Source: Candidatus Brocadiia bacterium
GTDB lineage: Bacteria; Planctomycetota; MHYJ01; JACQXL01
DNA: 12,800 nucleotides
NCBI GenBank assembly: GCA_020062035.1
Contig: JAGUXD010000077.1
Location: 1 to 12,800, forward strand
Reading direction: 5' to 3'
In this document: positions 6,174 through 12,800 of the stretch, piece after piece
Position numbering within the stretch: position 1 is the stretch's first letter
How the letters are laid out: the number at the start of each line of letters is the position of its first letter
Made by a program: the position numbers and the translations under genes
The notes under the pieces: generated by a model
What the model was told of the DNA's origin: nothing
The model's input: the letters and a program-made list of their open reading frames with translations, nothing else
Databases searched by the model: none

Positions 6174-7085
6174 TCATTCGTAATTCTTTTTGTTCTTTTC
6201 CCACCACTCTTCCCATTTTTTAATCACTTCTCCTTTTTTCTTATCATCAAGCCGTGAAAAAGTGCCTGCATGAAAATTAGTAATTTGTTCTAATGAAGTA
6301 ATTACATATTTAACGAATGGTTTATCTGTGGCTTCTTCTATATCAGAGTTTTTAAGTAAAGAAATAAGGTCTTTGACTGATTGTGTATCTTTTAATTTGC
6401 CGAGTGCTTCTACTGCAGAGGCATTGACATAATAACCCAGCGAAGTTTTAGCAGTATCTGTAATTAGTTGACGAATAATAGAAGTTGCTTGATATCCTCG
6501 CAGAACACCAAGTGTTTTGACGGATTCGTAGCGTAGAGTAATATCTGTTGAAGTAGTCACTTGCATAAGATAAGGAATAACCGAGATGTCAGCAAAATAT
6601 CTAAGACTGCGCGCGGCAGCAGAAGCCACGCTCGCTCCAACCATTTCTTCCTCTTTATCCTGAAGGAGTTTAATAAGAATCTCAATAGAACGTTCATCAC
6701 GAATTTTGCCGAGGATTTCGCATATTAAATAACGAATATCAGGTTTTGCCGTCTCCAATGTTTTATGCAATAATAAAACTGCTGGTTTGCCGATTTCTAT
6801 AAGTTCATTTCTTGTATCATCAAGTACAAAAGGGTCATCGGTTGATAATTTACTAATTAAGTCAGCAATCTCTTTTTCAGTGATACCATCTTCTCGCAGT
6901 ATCTTCGTCTCTGGTAGTGGCTTTTCTATAGTAGTTGGTGTAATTGGTGTTTCTTGGGTTGGCGAAATGACGCTCGGTGGCGTAGGACTGATTGGGGCAT
7001 TTGAGTTAGAACTTTTTTCTTGGGCTCTTACCACAGATGGATAAAGAGCAGTTAATAAAACTATTAATATGACGATTCTGTTCAT
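6174..7085 (-). CDS. Exported HEAT-repeat protein
   Basis: The 303-residue product has a clear N-terminal signal peptide (hydrophobic core about residues 3-16, likely cleavage after VVRA at 18-21), a Pro/Thr/Ser-rich linker (about 25-60), then helical HEAT-like repeats from about 70 to 270. Repeat cores include PAVLLLHKTL (101-110), DIRYLICEILGKIRDERSI (116-134), IPYLMQV (170-176), LRYESVKTLGVLRG (184-197) and SAVEALGKLKDTQSVKDLI (223-241). The tail carries KKWEEWWEKNKK (289-300), a Trp-rich ending seen on similar planctomycete-style proteins. HEAT repeats are protein-binding scaffolds; the partner is unknown. An excellent AGGAGG precedes the ATG. It lies 23 bp after the kinase gene, almost certainly in one operon, and the ATPase genes follow on the same strand. 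Confidence 0.85.
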   Translation of the reverse strand: MNRIVILIVLLTALYPSVVRAQEKSSNSNAPISPTPPSVISPTQETPITPTTIEKPLPETKILREDGITEKEIADLISKLSTDDPFVLDDTRNELIEIGKPAVLLLHKTLETAKPDIRYLICEILGKIRDERSIEILIKLLQDKEEEMVGASVASAAARSLRYFADISVIPYLMQVTTSTDITLRYESVKTLGVLRGYQATSIIRQLITDTAKTSLGYYVNASAVEALGKLKDTQSVKDLISLLKNSDIEEATDKPFVKYVITSLEQITNFHAGTFSRLDDKKKGEVIKKWEEWWEKNKKNYE

Positions 7086-7092
7086 TGTTTAA

Positions 7093-7098
7093 CCTCCT
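7093..7098 (-). promoter_or_regulatory. ribosome binding site of the HEAT-repeat gene
   Basis: On the minus strand AGGAGG lies 7 bases before the ATG at 7085, a near-ideal site. It fixes the start and suggests stronger translation than for the kinase gene upstream, which has no clear site. Confidence 0.8.
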
Positions 7099-7108
7099 GT
7101 CTAAATGG

Positions 7109-9697
7109 TTATTTTAAGGATTTAGCACATCTGAAACCCAGATGCGGATAGCGAGAATGATATAATTCTTCGTTTATTTTATAAACATATTGTAGTAGAG
7201 CAGAAAAATATCCGCCTCGTACAATAACTATTCCTTTGGTTTTATCTAAAAAATCAGCGGTCCATTCAGAAGCATTTCCGGTCATATCGTAACATCCGTA
7301 AAAACTAACATCCTCGGCATAAGACCCGACTGGTATCAGAGAAGCTGGTCCGATATTTTTGACATTTGCTTTGATGAGTTTTTTATCTTTCTGTCCAGAG
7401 GCATATATTCTTGCATCTGTGCTACGGGCTGATTTTTCCCATTCTATAGAGCTCGGAAGTTTCTTTCCTGCCCAAGCGGCATAAGCATAAGCGTCATACC
7501 AATCAATACCGACAACCGGCAATTTCGCATCAGCCAGCGCCACACTATCGCCTTTCCAGAATTCTGGCAAATGATTCTTATCAGGCTTTTCATCTTTATG
7601 ACACTTCTTATGGCCGTATTTGACAATCTCGTCATAAAATTTCTTATAATCTTCGTTGGTTACCTCATAGACATCAATGAAAAATGAATCCACGAATACC
7701 TCTTTTTCTGTCTTACCTTCGCCCATAATAAATTTGCCATCTTCTACAAAGACCATTCCTTGAGGGATAATTTCTTTTATCTTATTAAGTTTCTCTATTA
7801 CGTCTGGGTCATTAGGTCTCAGATTTCGTGCCTGCTTGAATATATTCTCAGCAGAAGTATATTTCTTATCTTTTAATAAGACATCACCATCTGCTATTAA
7901 CTTTTGATAAGCAGTATCTTTTAATTTATCCGCACATTTTTTGATATATTCCCTCGGATGGACAGGTTGTGTTTGGTAGAGGTCCTTAATTTCAGGAAAT
8001 AATCCTATCAATCGTTTGTATTCTTCCATTGCCTTTTCATAATTCTTTTCATCTTCTAATTTCTGGGCATTATCAAAAATATTTTCATATTGTTCTATAC
8101 GTGTAAGATAGTTGTTGACATCTTGTATCTCCTTTTCAACGGCAGGAGTAGGGTCTATTGCTCGGGCATCAGAGAAAGATTTTAAGGCAGATGTCCAATT
8201 TTTCTTTGAGGCCGACTCTTTTCCCATCATTAAAAATGCTTTGTATTCTTCTGTCTTTTTCTTTCTGTCTGCCTCTTTTAAGACCTCTTCATTTTTCTGT
8301 TTCCACATTATATTAAGTCTCTTTATCTCTTCATTATTCTCATCTATTTTTCTTGCTTCTTCCAATAGTCGTCCTGCTTCTCCTAAACTACTGCTGGTAC
8401 CATGCTCAATATACCGTGTTATTGCAGAGAAAAGTTGGGCTAATTTTTTCGCCGGGTCTTCGGTTGGTGTTATTGGCTGTTCTACTATTGGCAGTTTATC
8501 CGGAAAATCTGGCTTCTCGGTAGTTGTTGTTGGTGATACGACTTGACTTGATATATTATTAGAAGGCATTATTATGTCAGGTAAATCTGGCTTCCTGTCA
8601 GATATTGCTGATTTGCCAAGTACAAAAAATACCCCAATTGCTATTGCAATGATTACAACCGCAACTGCAGAAATAATAAATAAAGTATTCTTGGATTTAG
8701 AAACCGCAGGTCTTGCCAACATTGTTGCCTGAATATTTGCCATTGTTTGAGTGGCATATAATGGTGTTGTTGCCCTGCGAAGCGCATCCAAATCCTCTAT
8801 CAACTCATTCGGATTGCCATAACGATGATTAGGGTCTTTTTGAATGCATTTCATAATCACCGTCTCCATATCAGCCGGTATGTCCGGGTTGAATTGCCTG
8901 GGCGGAAGTGCTGTATCGTAAATATGATGACGGACTAAACTTACCGCACTGTCGCTGGTAAAGGGGATTCTGCCAGTGGCTAATTCATATAATACAATGC
9001 CTAATGAGTAGATATCAGAACGAATATCTGCAGGGTTTCCCAGACCCTGTTCAGGCGAGATATATTTAGGTGTGCCAATAATTGTTCCGACCATTGTTGC
9101 ATCTTTACCACTTGAGGCAGATGCCACCTTGGCCAATCCGAAATCCATCACTTTTATACGCGATTCTTTAAGGTCTACATCCAGAAAGGCAAGTGATTCC
9201 GAGGCCTCGGGTTTACGATGAGCGGATATTAAAGAACTGGTAAAAGAGACCATTATATTTGATGGCTTAATATCGCGATGGACAATCTGTTCAGGGCTTT
9301 CCCATGCGGTCTTGAGGGCTCTGGCGACCGCCAGTCCTATATAGATAATCTCATCAACCGAAAACTTACGACCGCGGTCAAGATATTTTTGCAATGGCAT
9401 TCCCCTGACGAATTCCATTGCAAAGTAATAGGCGCCCTTGTATTCACCTGCCCCATAAACCTGAATAATGTTTTCATTAATCAGTTTGGCGATACATTTT
9501 GCCTCGCGTAAGAATCGGCGGACAAATTCTTCATCCTGAGACAAATCTTTCTTGAGGATTTTAACAGCAACCGGGCGGTCTAATGAAACTTGTTTTCCAC
9601 GATAGACCTCGCCCCAGGCGCCCTTACCTAATAACTCGTCTTTATAAATCTCAAAATCGCCAATCACTTCTACATGTTCTGTTAATTGGTTACTCAT
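7109..9697 (-). CDS. Membrane Hanks-type Ser/Thr kinase with C-terminal SUMF1/FGE-like domain
   Basis: The 862-residue protein has an N-terminal PknB-type kinase domain (about 15-310): Gly-rich loop LGKGAWGEVY (23-32), Lys46 in VAVK, Glu65, catalytic HRDIKPSN (140-147), DFG (185-187) and a TPKYISPEQ activation segment (209-217), so it should be active. One membrane helix follows (about 338-360), then a Pro/Thr linker, a charged helical TPR-like region (about 415-640) and a formylglycine-generating-enzyme-like domain (about 645-862; GMVFVEDGKFIMG, EVTNEDY, MTGNASEWTADF, GFRCA). FGE's reactive Cys pair is not evident (only Cys857 near the end), so the domain is probably a binding module. About 25 extra residues lie between Asn147 and the DFG. 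The kinase probably faces the cytoplasm and the tail the periplasm. It heads the minus-strand run leading to the ATPase genes. Confidence 0.93.
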   Translation of the reverse strand: MSNQLTEHVEVIGDFEIYKDELLGKGAWGEVYRGKQVSLDRPVAVKILKKDLSQDEEFVRRFLREAKCIAKLINENIIQVYGAGEYKGAYYFAMEFVRGMPLQKYLDRGRKFSVDEIIYIGLAVARALKTAWESPEQIVHRDIKPSNIMVSFTSSLISAHRKPEASESLAFLDVDLKESRIKVMDFGLAKVASASSGKDATMVGTIIGTPKYISPEQGLGNPADIRSDIYSLGIVLYELATGRIPFTSDSAVSLVRHHIYDTALPPRQFNPDIPADMETVIMKCIQKDPNHRYGNPNELIEDLDALRRATTPLYATQTMANIQATMLARPAVSKSKNTLFIISAVAVVIIAIAIGVFFVLGKSAISDRKPDLPDIIMPSNNISSQVVSPTTTTEKPDFPDKLPIVEQPITPTEDPAKKLAQLFSAITRYIEHGTSSSLGEAGRLLEEARKIDENNEEIKRLNIMWKQKNEEVLKEADRKKKTEEYKAFLMMGKESASKKNWTSALKSFSDARAIDPTPAVEKEIQDVNNYLTRIEQYENIFDNAQKLEDEKNYEKAMEEYKRLIGLFPEIKDLYQTQPVHPREYIKKCADKLKDTAYQKLIADGDVLLKDKKYTSAENIFKQARNLRPNDPDVIEKLNKIKEIIPQGMVFVEDGKFIMGEGKTEKEVFVDSFFIDVYEVTNEDYKKFYDEIVKYGHKKCHKDEKPDKNHLPEFWKGDSVALADAKLPVVGIDWYDAYAYAAWAGKKLPSSIEWEKSARSTDARIYASGQKDKKLIKANVKNIGPASLIPVGSYAEDVSFYGCYDMTGNASEWTADFLDKTKGIVIVRGGYFSALLQYVYKINEELYHSRYPHLGFRCAKSLK
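9199..9210. repeat. 12-bp perfect palindrome inside the kinase coding region
   Basis: CCGAGGCCTCGG is a perfect GC-only palindrome in AT-rich surroundings. It falls within the part of the gene that encodes the extra residues between the kinase catalytic loop and the DFG motif. This could mark a former in-frame insertion of a palindromic element; chance is also possible. Confidence 0.5.
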
Positions 9698-9701
9698 AAA
9701 T

Positions 9702-9734
9702 ACTTATATTGTAAAAATAAACTTTTTTGTCTAT
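9702..9734 (-). promoter_or_regulatory. weak candidate promoter of the kinase-HEAT-ATPase operon
   Basis: On the minus strand TAGACA (one mismatch from TTGACA) is followed, 19 bases later, by TATAAG (one mismatch from TATAAT), a few bases before the kinase ATG at 9697. The spacing is longer than the ideal 17, and the leader would be very short or absent. It is the best candidate in the gap, supported mainly by position between a terminator-like hairpin and a gene start. Confidence 0.3.
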
Positions 9735-9779
9735 CTTTATTTGGATTTTAATATGCAATTACGATAAAGTAATATTTAT

Positions 9780-9821
9780 AAGGAAACCAAGAATCCAGGA
9801 AAAATTATTCTTGGTTTCCTT
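9780..9821 (-). terminator. terminator-like hairpin after truA
   Basis: AAGGAAACCAAGAAT (9780-9794) and ATTCTTGGTTTCCTT (9807-9821) form a perfect 15-bp stem with a 12-nt loop, 15 bases beyond the truA stop. The following minus-strand sequence is AT-rich but not a clean T-run, so it may end transcription inefficiently or act as a 3'-end stabiliser. It separates truA from the kinase operon. Confidence 0.7.
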
Positions 9822-9836
9822 GTCTTCTTATAGATG

Positions 9837-10610
9837 TTATTTACTCGTATCTGCATATTCAACTTTTAACAAGCATAGCCCTTTTGCAGGAACCGTTGGT
9901 CCGGCTTTTTTTCTATCCTGCGATTTGAGTATATCTTTTATATCCTGCGGTTTTATTTTGCCCTGCCCGACCTGTAATAAGGTTCCGACTATGGTCCTTA
10001 CCATATTATACAAAAAACCACTGCCTTTGATGTCAATATAAATATAATTCTTGTTTCTAGTTATTTTAATAGAATATATCTTGCGGTAGCAATTTTCCTT
10101 CTGGGATGACTTGGTGGCAAATGCCCTGAAATTATGTCTGCCGATGAGATACCTTACTGCCTTTTTCATTGCATCTTCGGCATCCCGCTTCAACGGGAAC
10201 GGAAAGAAATAACAGAATTTCCTGTCCAGAGCACAAGGGATATGAGAATTCAAGATAATGTAGCGATATGTCTTGCTTTTAGCATCAAACTGGGCGTGAA
10301 ACGACCTACGGACTTCTTCTGCTTTTCGGATTACAATATCATCAGGCAAATGGTCATTCAGGGCTTGTAGGAATTGATAGCCAGTTAATCTGGATTTGGT
10401 AAGAAAATTAGCTACCTGTGCTTGAGAATGAACCTTACTATCGGTTCGGCTTGCGCCGTGTAAGGTTATCTTATGCCCACAAATATCTGATAAGACCTTG
10501 GTGATTGTTTCCTGAACAGTAATCTGTCCTTTCTGCGTCTGCCAACCACAATAATTAGTCCCGTCGTATTCTATGACTAATTTGATATTCCGTAATTTAT
10601 TCTTAACCAC
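9837..10610 (-). CDS. truA: tRNA pseudouridine synthase A (TruA)
   Basis: TruA converts uridines 38-40 of the tRNA anticodon arm to pseudouridine in the cytoplasm. The 257-residue product is normal length. The N-terminal strand and motif LVIEYDGTNYCGWQTQ (11-26), the catalytic Asp57 in SRTDSKVH, and FLYNMVRTIVGTLLQVGQGK near the C-terminus are all present. The more common GRTDAGVH version of the active-site motif is varied here, but Arg-Thr-Asp and Val-His are kept. The start is GTG at 10610: an in-frame TAA lies three codons upstream and no in-frame ATG exists near the N-terminus. The start codon falls within a copy of an ACCACAGATT-type repeat, and no good Shine-Dalgarno is visible. It is downstream of the TPR gene with a repeat-filled gap. 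Confidence 0.95.
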   Translation of the reverse strand: MVKNKLRNIKLVIEYDGTNYCGWQTQKGQITVQETITKVLSDICGHKITLHGASRTDSKVHSQAQVANFLTKSRLTGYQFLQALNDHLPDDIVIRKAEEVRRSFHAQFDAKSKTYRYIILNSHIPCALDRKFCYFFPFPLKRDAEDAMKKAVRYLIGRHNFRAFATKSSQKENCYRKIYSIKITRNKNYIYIDIKGSGFLYNMVRTIVGTLLQVGQGKIKPQDIKDILKSQDRKKAGPTVPAKGLCLLKVEYADTSK

Positions 10611-10730
10611 AGATTATTTCATACCAGTCAATTTAAGGAACCACAGATTAACCCAGATATATTAAAATCTGTGTTTATTCCTGCCCTGCGGTTGAATGTG
10701 TATCTGTGGTTTAATCTCGCCGAGGCGGGA
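10605..10730. repeat. ACCACAGATT-type repeats plus a GC hairpin between the TPR gene and truA
   Basis: Copies of the same short unit occur in both orientations: AACCACAGATTA at 10605, AACCACAGATTAACCCAGAT at 10639-10658, AATCTGTGTTTATT at 10666-10679 and ATCTGTGGTTTAATCT at 10702-10717. The 10-mers AACCACAGAT and ATCTGTGGTT are exact complements. The last copy overlaps a hairpin, TCTCGCC (10715-10721) with GGCGGGA (10724-10730), followed by TGG. The 143-bp gap therefore consists largely of repeats; the first copy supplies the truA start codon. Confidence 0.6.
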
Positions 10731-10753
10731 TGGTTTAAGTTGACTCGTATGGA

Positions 10754-11887
10754 TTATTTATCTTTTTCTCTTTCTATTACTTCATTCAATAGAGCCGGAT
10801 AACTCGGCATCTCCTTATATTCTTTTACTGTTTCCCGCTTTGCCTTATCACTAAATATTTCGCAGATTACTCTATTTAACCGAAATATATCTTTGCCTTC
10901 CCGCTTACCTTCTTTATCATAACCATAAACCTCATAAATTACCTTTGGTGTTTTATCTATTTTTTCCTCATAGACCTCAAAGTAATAATCAGCATAAGCA
11001 AATCTGGATTCAACCGGATGGGGAAAGGGGGTAATCCGTTCCTTAACTATAATTATTTTCTGTTTTATATTAATAATGTCAATCACGATTAATTCTAAAT
11101 AACCGAAATCAATTTTATATTCATATTGTTTTAGATAAAGTTCTTTAATCATTGTTCTCAATTCTTCTGCTTTTTCATAATCCTTTTTAACATGATAGCA
11201 CTGGATAAGAGGTTCGTATGCCTTCCAGTATGTGGGATCCTTTTTAAGGATTATCTCCAGTTCCTTAATCGCACTGTCATAATTGGATTTGCCCTTGTAT
11301 AAAATACCCTTTCCCAGATAGGCGTCTAAATAATCAGGATTTATCTTTAATATCTTATTCCAGCTATCCAATGCCTTATTGGTTTCATCTGTAGTATAAA
11401 ATAGAAGAGCCATCTGATGTTGAACATCCAGGGAATCCGGCTTGAGTTTCAGGCCGCTCTCAAAATTCTGCAATGCCTCCTTATATCGTTTAGTGTCCAG
11501 ATAGAACTGTCCCAATCCAAAATAGAGCCAGAAACGAAGTTCCGGATTAGGCGACTTATTTTCTAATTCCAGTGCCTTCTTGAAATGTCTTTCTAACTCG
11601 GCACCCTCCAGTAATCTGCCATAGAGATAATAATAAAGAGGATTTTGCGGGTCTGATTTTAATTTACCTAAATATTCTTCTCTAATATTATTTATTCCTC
11701 CACATTGACGCATAAAATTCTGGTATGCCCGATGGGTCTCTATATCATCAGGCGATTCCTTTAGTTTCCTCTGATACCCTTCTATGATTTTGTCTTCAGC
11801 GGACTGCTCTTTAGGCAAAAGCATAATACCACTGCCTGAGAACATTACAAACAGCACTCCCAACACAAAAATACAGACACTTTTCAT
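10754..11887 (-). CDS. Exported TPR-repeat protein
   Basis: The 377-residue product begins with a hydrophobic signal segment (about residues 3-22), which could be a signal peptide or an anchor. From about 30 to 250 it carries tetratricopeptide repeats. The clearest are about 118-151 (FWLYFGLGQFYLDTKRYKEA), 152-185 (LDVQHQMALLFYTTDETNKA), 186-219 (YLDAYLGKGILYKGKSNYDS) and 220-252 (WKAYEPLIQCYHVKKDYEKA), with Pro near the end of most. The C-terminal third (about 255-377) is not TPR; it is rich in beta-like and charged segments and is not recognised. TPRs mediate protein interaction in the envelope; no specific function can be given. No Shine-Dalgarno precedes the ATG, but a good promoter lies so close that the mRNA may be nearly leaderless. 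Confidence 0.85.
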   Translation of the reverse strand: MKSVCIFVLGVLFVMFSGSGIMLLPKEQSAEDKIIEGYQRKLKESPDDIETHRAYQNFMRQCGGINNIREEYLGKLKSDPQNPLYYYLYGRLLEGAELERHFKKALELENKSPNPELRFWLYFGLGQFYLDTKRYKEALQNFESGLKLKPDSLDVQHQMALLFYTTDETNKALDSWNKILKINPDYLDAYLGKGILYKGKSNYDSAIKELEIILKKDPTYWKAYEPLIQCYHVKKDYEKAEELRTMIKELYLKQYEYKIDFGYLELIVIDIINIKQKIIIVKERITPFPHPVESRFAYADYYFEVYEEKIDKTPKVIYEVYGYDKEGKREGKDIFRLNRVICEIFSDKAKRETVKEYKEMPSYPALLNEVIEREKDK

Positions 11888-11897
11888 ATTACGATTA

Positions 11898-11926
11898 ATT
11901 CTAATCTACTTTTTAATCCTTGTCAA
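11898..11926 (-). promoter_or_regulatory. promoter of the TPR gene
   Basis: On the minus strand a perfect TTGACA (11926-11921) is followed by exactly 17 bases and TAGAAT (11903-11898, five of six matches). The expected transcription start, near 11891, is only about 4 bases before the ATG at 11887, so translation would be leaderless or nearly so, consistent with the missing Shine-Dalgarno. Confidence 0.6.
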
Positions 11927-11942
11927 TTTAATTCATTGACAA
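11920..11942. promoter_or_regulatory. inverted repeat overlapping divergent -35 boxes
   Basis: TTGTCAAT (11920-11927) and ATTGACAA (11935-11942) are exact complements separated by 7 bases. Each arm contains the TTGACA box of one of the two divergent promoters. The symmetry could be an operator for a dimeric regulator, or a by-product of two facing -35 boxes. Confidence 0.5.
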
Positions 11943-11964
11943 TTTCATCGTTTAGTTATAGTAT
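11936..11964 (+). promoter_or_regulatory. promoter of the metallo-hydrolase gene
   Basis: TTGACA (11936-11941) is perfect. A -10 can be read as TAGTAT (11959-11964) at 17-bp spacing, or TATAGT (11957-11962) at 15 bp. Transcription would start near 11970, leaving a short leader with the AGGAGG site. Confidence 0.5.
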
Positions 11965-11982
11965 TAAATAAGACACAAATCA

Positions 11983-11988
11983 AGGAGG
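11983..11988 (+). promoter_or_regulatory. ribosome binding site of the metallo-hydrolase gene
   Basis: AGGAGG lies 6 bases before the ATG at 11995, a strong site that fixes the start. It contrasts with the divergent TPR gene, which has none. Confidence 0.8.
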
Positions 11989-11994
11989 TGGGCA

Positions 11995-12642
11995 ATGAAG
12001 ATAAAATGGTTCGGACATTCGGCTTTTGCAATCACTTCTGCTGTCGGGAAAACAATATTAACAGACCCTTATGAGCCCGGTGGATATAATGGGGCAGTTG
12101 GTTATTCGCCTATTTCTATCAGTCCTGATATTGTTACTATTTCCCACGACCACTCTGACCATAATTACACTAAAACACTCAAAGGTAATCCGAGGATAAT
12201 CAACCAAAAAGGAGAGTATGAAATCAGCGGCATAAAAATTAAGGGCATACCAGTCTATCACGATACCAAACAGGGCAAAGAACGTGGCAACAATATTATA
12301 TTTGTTTATGAAGTGGATGGAATCCGTCTTGCCCATTTGGGTGACCTCGGGCATACTCTATATCAAAAAGAAATAGATACATTAGGCGGGCTTGATATCC
12401 TCTTTGTGCCAGTGGGCGGTTATTTTACTATTGATGAAAAACAGGCAACCGAGGTTGTCAGACAACTTAAACCAATGGTAACGATTCCGATGCATTACAA
12501 AACAAGTGTCCTGAATTTCCCGATTGCTGAAGTGGATAAATTCCTTGCTGGCAAAAAAAATATCAAGCGATTATCTTCTTCTGAAACTTCAGTAAGCAAG
12601 GAAACCCTGCCATCTGAGCCTGAGGTCCGGGTATTTCTGTAG
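11995..12642 (+). CDS. Metallo-beta-lactamase-fold hydrolase, UlaG/YtkL-like
   Basis: The 215-residue product is a compact member of the metal-dependent hydrolase group related to UlaG and YtkL. The N-terminal strand KIKWFGHSAFAI (residues 2-13) with TDPY (23-26) is typical of this branch. Metal ligands can be read: HDHSDH (51-56, the HxHxDH motif), His89 in VYHD, Asp117 in HLGDLGH and His167 in PMHYKT. There is no signal peptide, so it is cytoplasmic. The substrate is unknown; relatives act on lactones or phosphoesters, but family position does not fix the reaction. It has its own promoter and a strong ribosome binding site and appears monocistronic. No operon partner is visible in the 158 bases after it. 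Confidence 0.9.
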   Translation: MKIKWFGHSAFAITSAVGKTILTDPYEPGGYNGAVGYSPISISPDIVTISHDHSDHNYTKTLKGNPRIINQKGEYEISGIKIKGIPVYHDTKQGKERGNNIIFVYEVDGIRLAHLGDLGHTLYQKEIDTLGGLDILFVPVGGYFTIDEKQATEVVRQLKPMVTIPMHYKTSVLNFPIAEVDKFLAGKKNIKRLSSSETSVSKETLPSEPEVRVFL

Positions 12643-12672
12643 GTGAAATAACAACCGGGTTAGCGTAGAGCA

Positions 12673-12691
12673 TCCCGACGTTACGTCAGGA
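12673..12691 (-). repeat. GC-rich hairpin downstream of the metallo-hydrolase gene
   Basis: TCCCGACG (12673-12680) and CGTCAGGA (12684-12691) pair over a 3-nt loop. On the plus strand one pair is a C-A mismatch; in minus-sense RNA it becomes G-U, giving a full 8-bp stem that runs into GGGATG. This matches the hairpins near 6111-6155 and 10715 in reverse orientation. It lies 30 bases after a stop codon but has no T-run, so it is not an obvious terminator. Confidence 0.5.
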
Positions 12692-12724
12692 AGCCTTATA
12701 CTAATTTATTGTATGGAATTTCAA

Positions 12725-12747
12725 AGATAAGATAAAAAGTCTTATCT
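12725..12747 (+). other. small AT-rich hairpin near the right edge
   Basis: AGATAAGA (12725-12732) pairs with TCTTATCT (12740-12747) over a 7-nt loop. It could be a weak 3'-end structure for the metallo-hydrolase transcript. No T-run follows. The rest of 12643-12800 shows no gene. Confidence 0.35.
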
Positions 12748-12800
12748 AATGTTATACCGCAAGGAATATAACTCAAATCTAAACCAAAAATCAAGTATTA

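Noticed and set aside
7109..7760. Active formylglycine-generating enzyme in the kinase C-terminus
   Set aside because: The fold motifs are present, but the reactive Cys pair is not apparent; only Cys857 lies near the end, so enzymatic activity is not claimed.
8112..8546. Plus-strand open frame of 144 codons
   Set aside because: It is antisense to the charged helical and Pro/Thr-rich parts of the kinase gene; its Ser/Phe-rich composition is what the complement of Lys/Glu codons gives.
10605..10730. Possible CRISPR array
   Set aside because: The repeated units are short, imperfect, in both orientations and irregularly spaced, with no cas genes nearby.
12058..12354. Minus-strand open frame of 98 codons
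   Set aside because: It is antisense to the metal-binding core of the metallo-hydrolase, which has clear motifs and signals.
12725..12747. Kinship between this hairpin and the mreB-mreC hairpin (shared GATAAGA/TCTTATC arms)
   Set aside because: Seven-base AT-rich arms can easily match by chance in such sequence; only two cases are seen and their loops differ.

Overview
The window is an AT-rich, gene-dense bacterial chromosome segment with two transcription blocks that meet tail to tail, plus a short divergent unit at the right end. Three traits point toward a planctomycete-like or PVC/candidate-phylum Gram-negative bacterium: a very large Hanks-type Ser/Thr kinase fused to a C-terminal SUMF1/FGE-like domain, a secreted HEAT-repeat protein with a Trp-rich tail, and small GC-rich intergenic hairpins. 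This is inference from gene style only; there is no rRNA or other phylogenetic marker here, so the phylum is uncertain.

Left block (+ strand, 1-2655): mreB, mreC and mreD, the rod-shape cytoskeleton/elongasome module. mreB has a strong ribosome binding site just after a structured GC-rich element. A long AT-rich hairpin separates mreB from mreC, and mreC/mreD overlap by ATGA. The mrdA/rodA genes that often follow are absent, because mreD runs directly into a convergent operon with only 2 bp between stop codons.

Central block (- strand, read right to left, 9697 to 2658): the kinase-SUMF1 protein, the exported HEAT-repeat protein, and then four F-type ATPase genes in the order c, b-delta fusion, alpha, gamma. 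This matches the distal half of a delta-less (N-ATPase-like) operon. Subunits a, beta and epsilon are not in the window. The c-like subunit keeps the two-helix hairpin and the R-N-P loop but has no carboxylate in either helix: the ion-binding Glu/Asp position is Ile. The alpha-like subunit keeps its P-loop and arginine finger but is altered in the GQKxS segment and in the rotor-facing loop. This divergent, apparently ion-binding-dead F-type ATPase next to a kinase is the strongest candidate here for an undescribed system.

Right part: truA (- strand) with a perfect 15-bp inverted-repeat terminator candidate after it; a secreted TPR protein (- strand); and, divergent from it, a metallo-beta-lactamase-fold hydrolase of the UlaG/YtkL-like type (+ strand). 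The TPR and hydrolase genes share a 108-bp intergenic region in which an 8-bp inverted repeat supplies TTGACA boxes in both directions.

No tRNA, rRNA, CRISPR array, insertion sequence or phage gene was recognised. No stretch longer than 300 bases lacks a gene.
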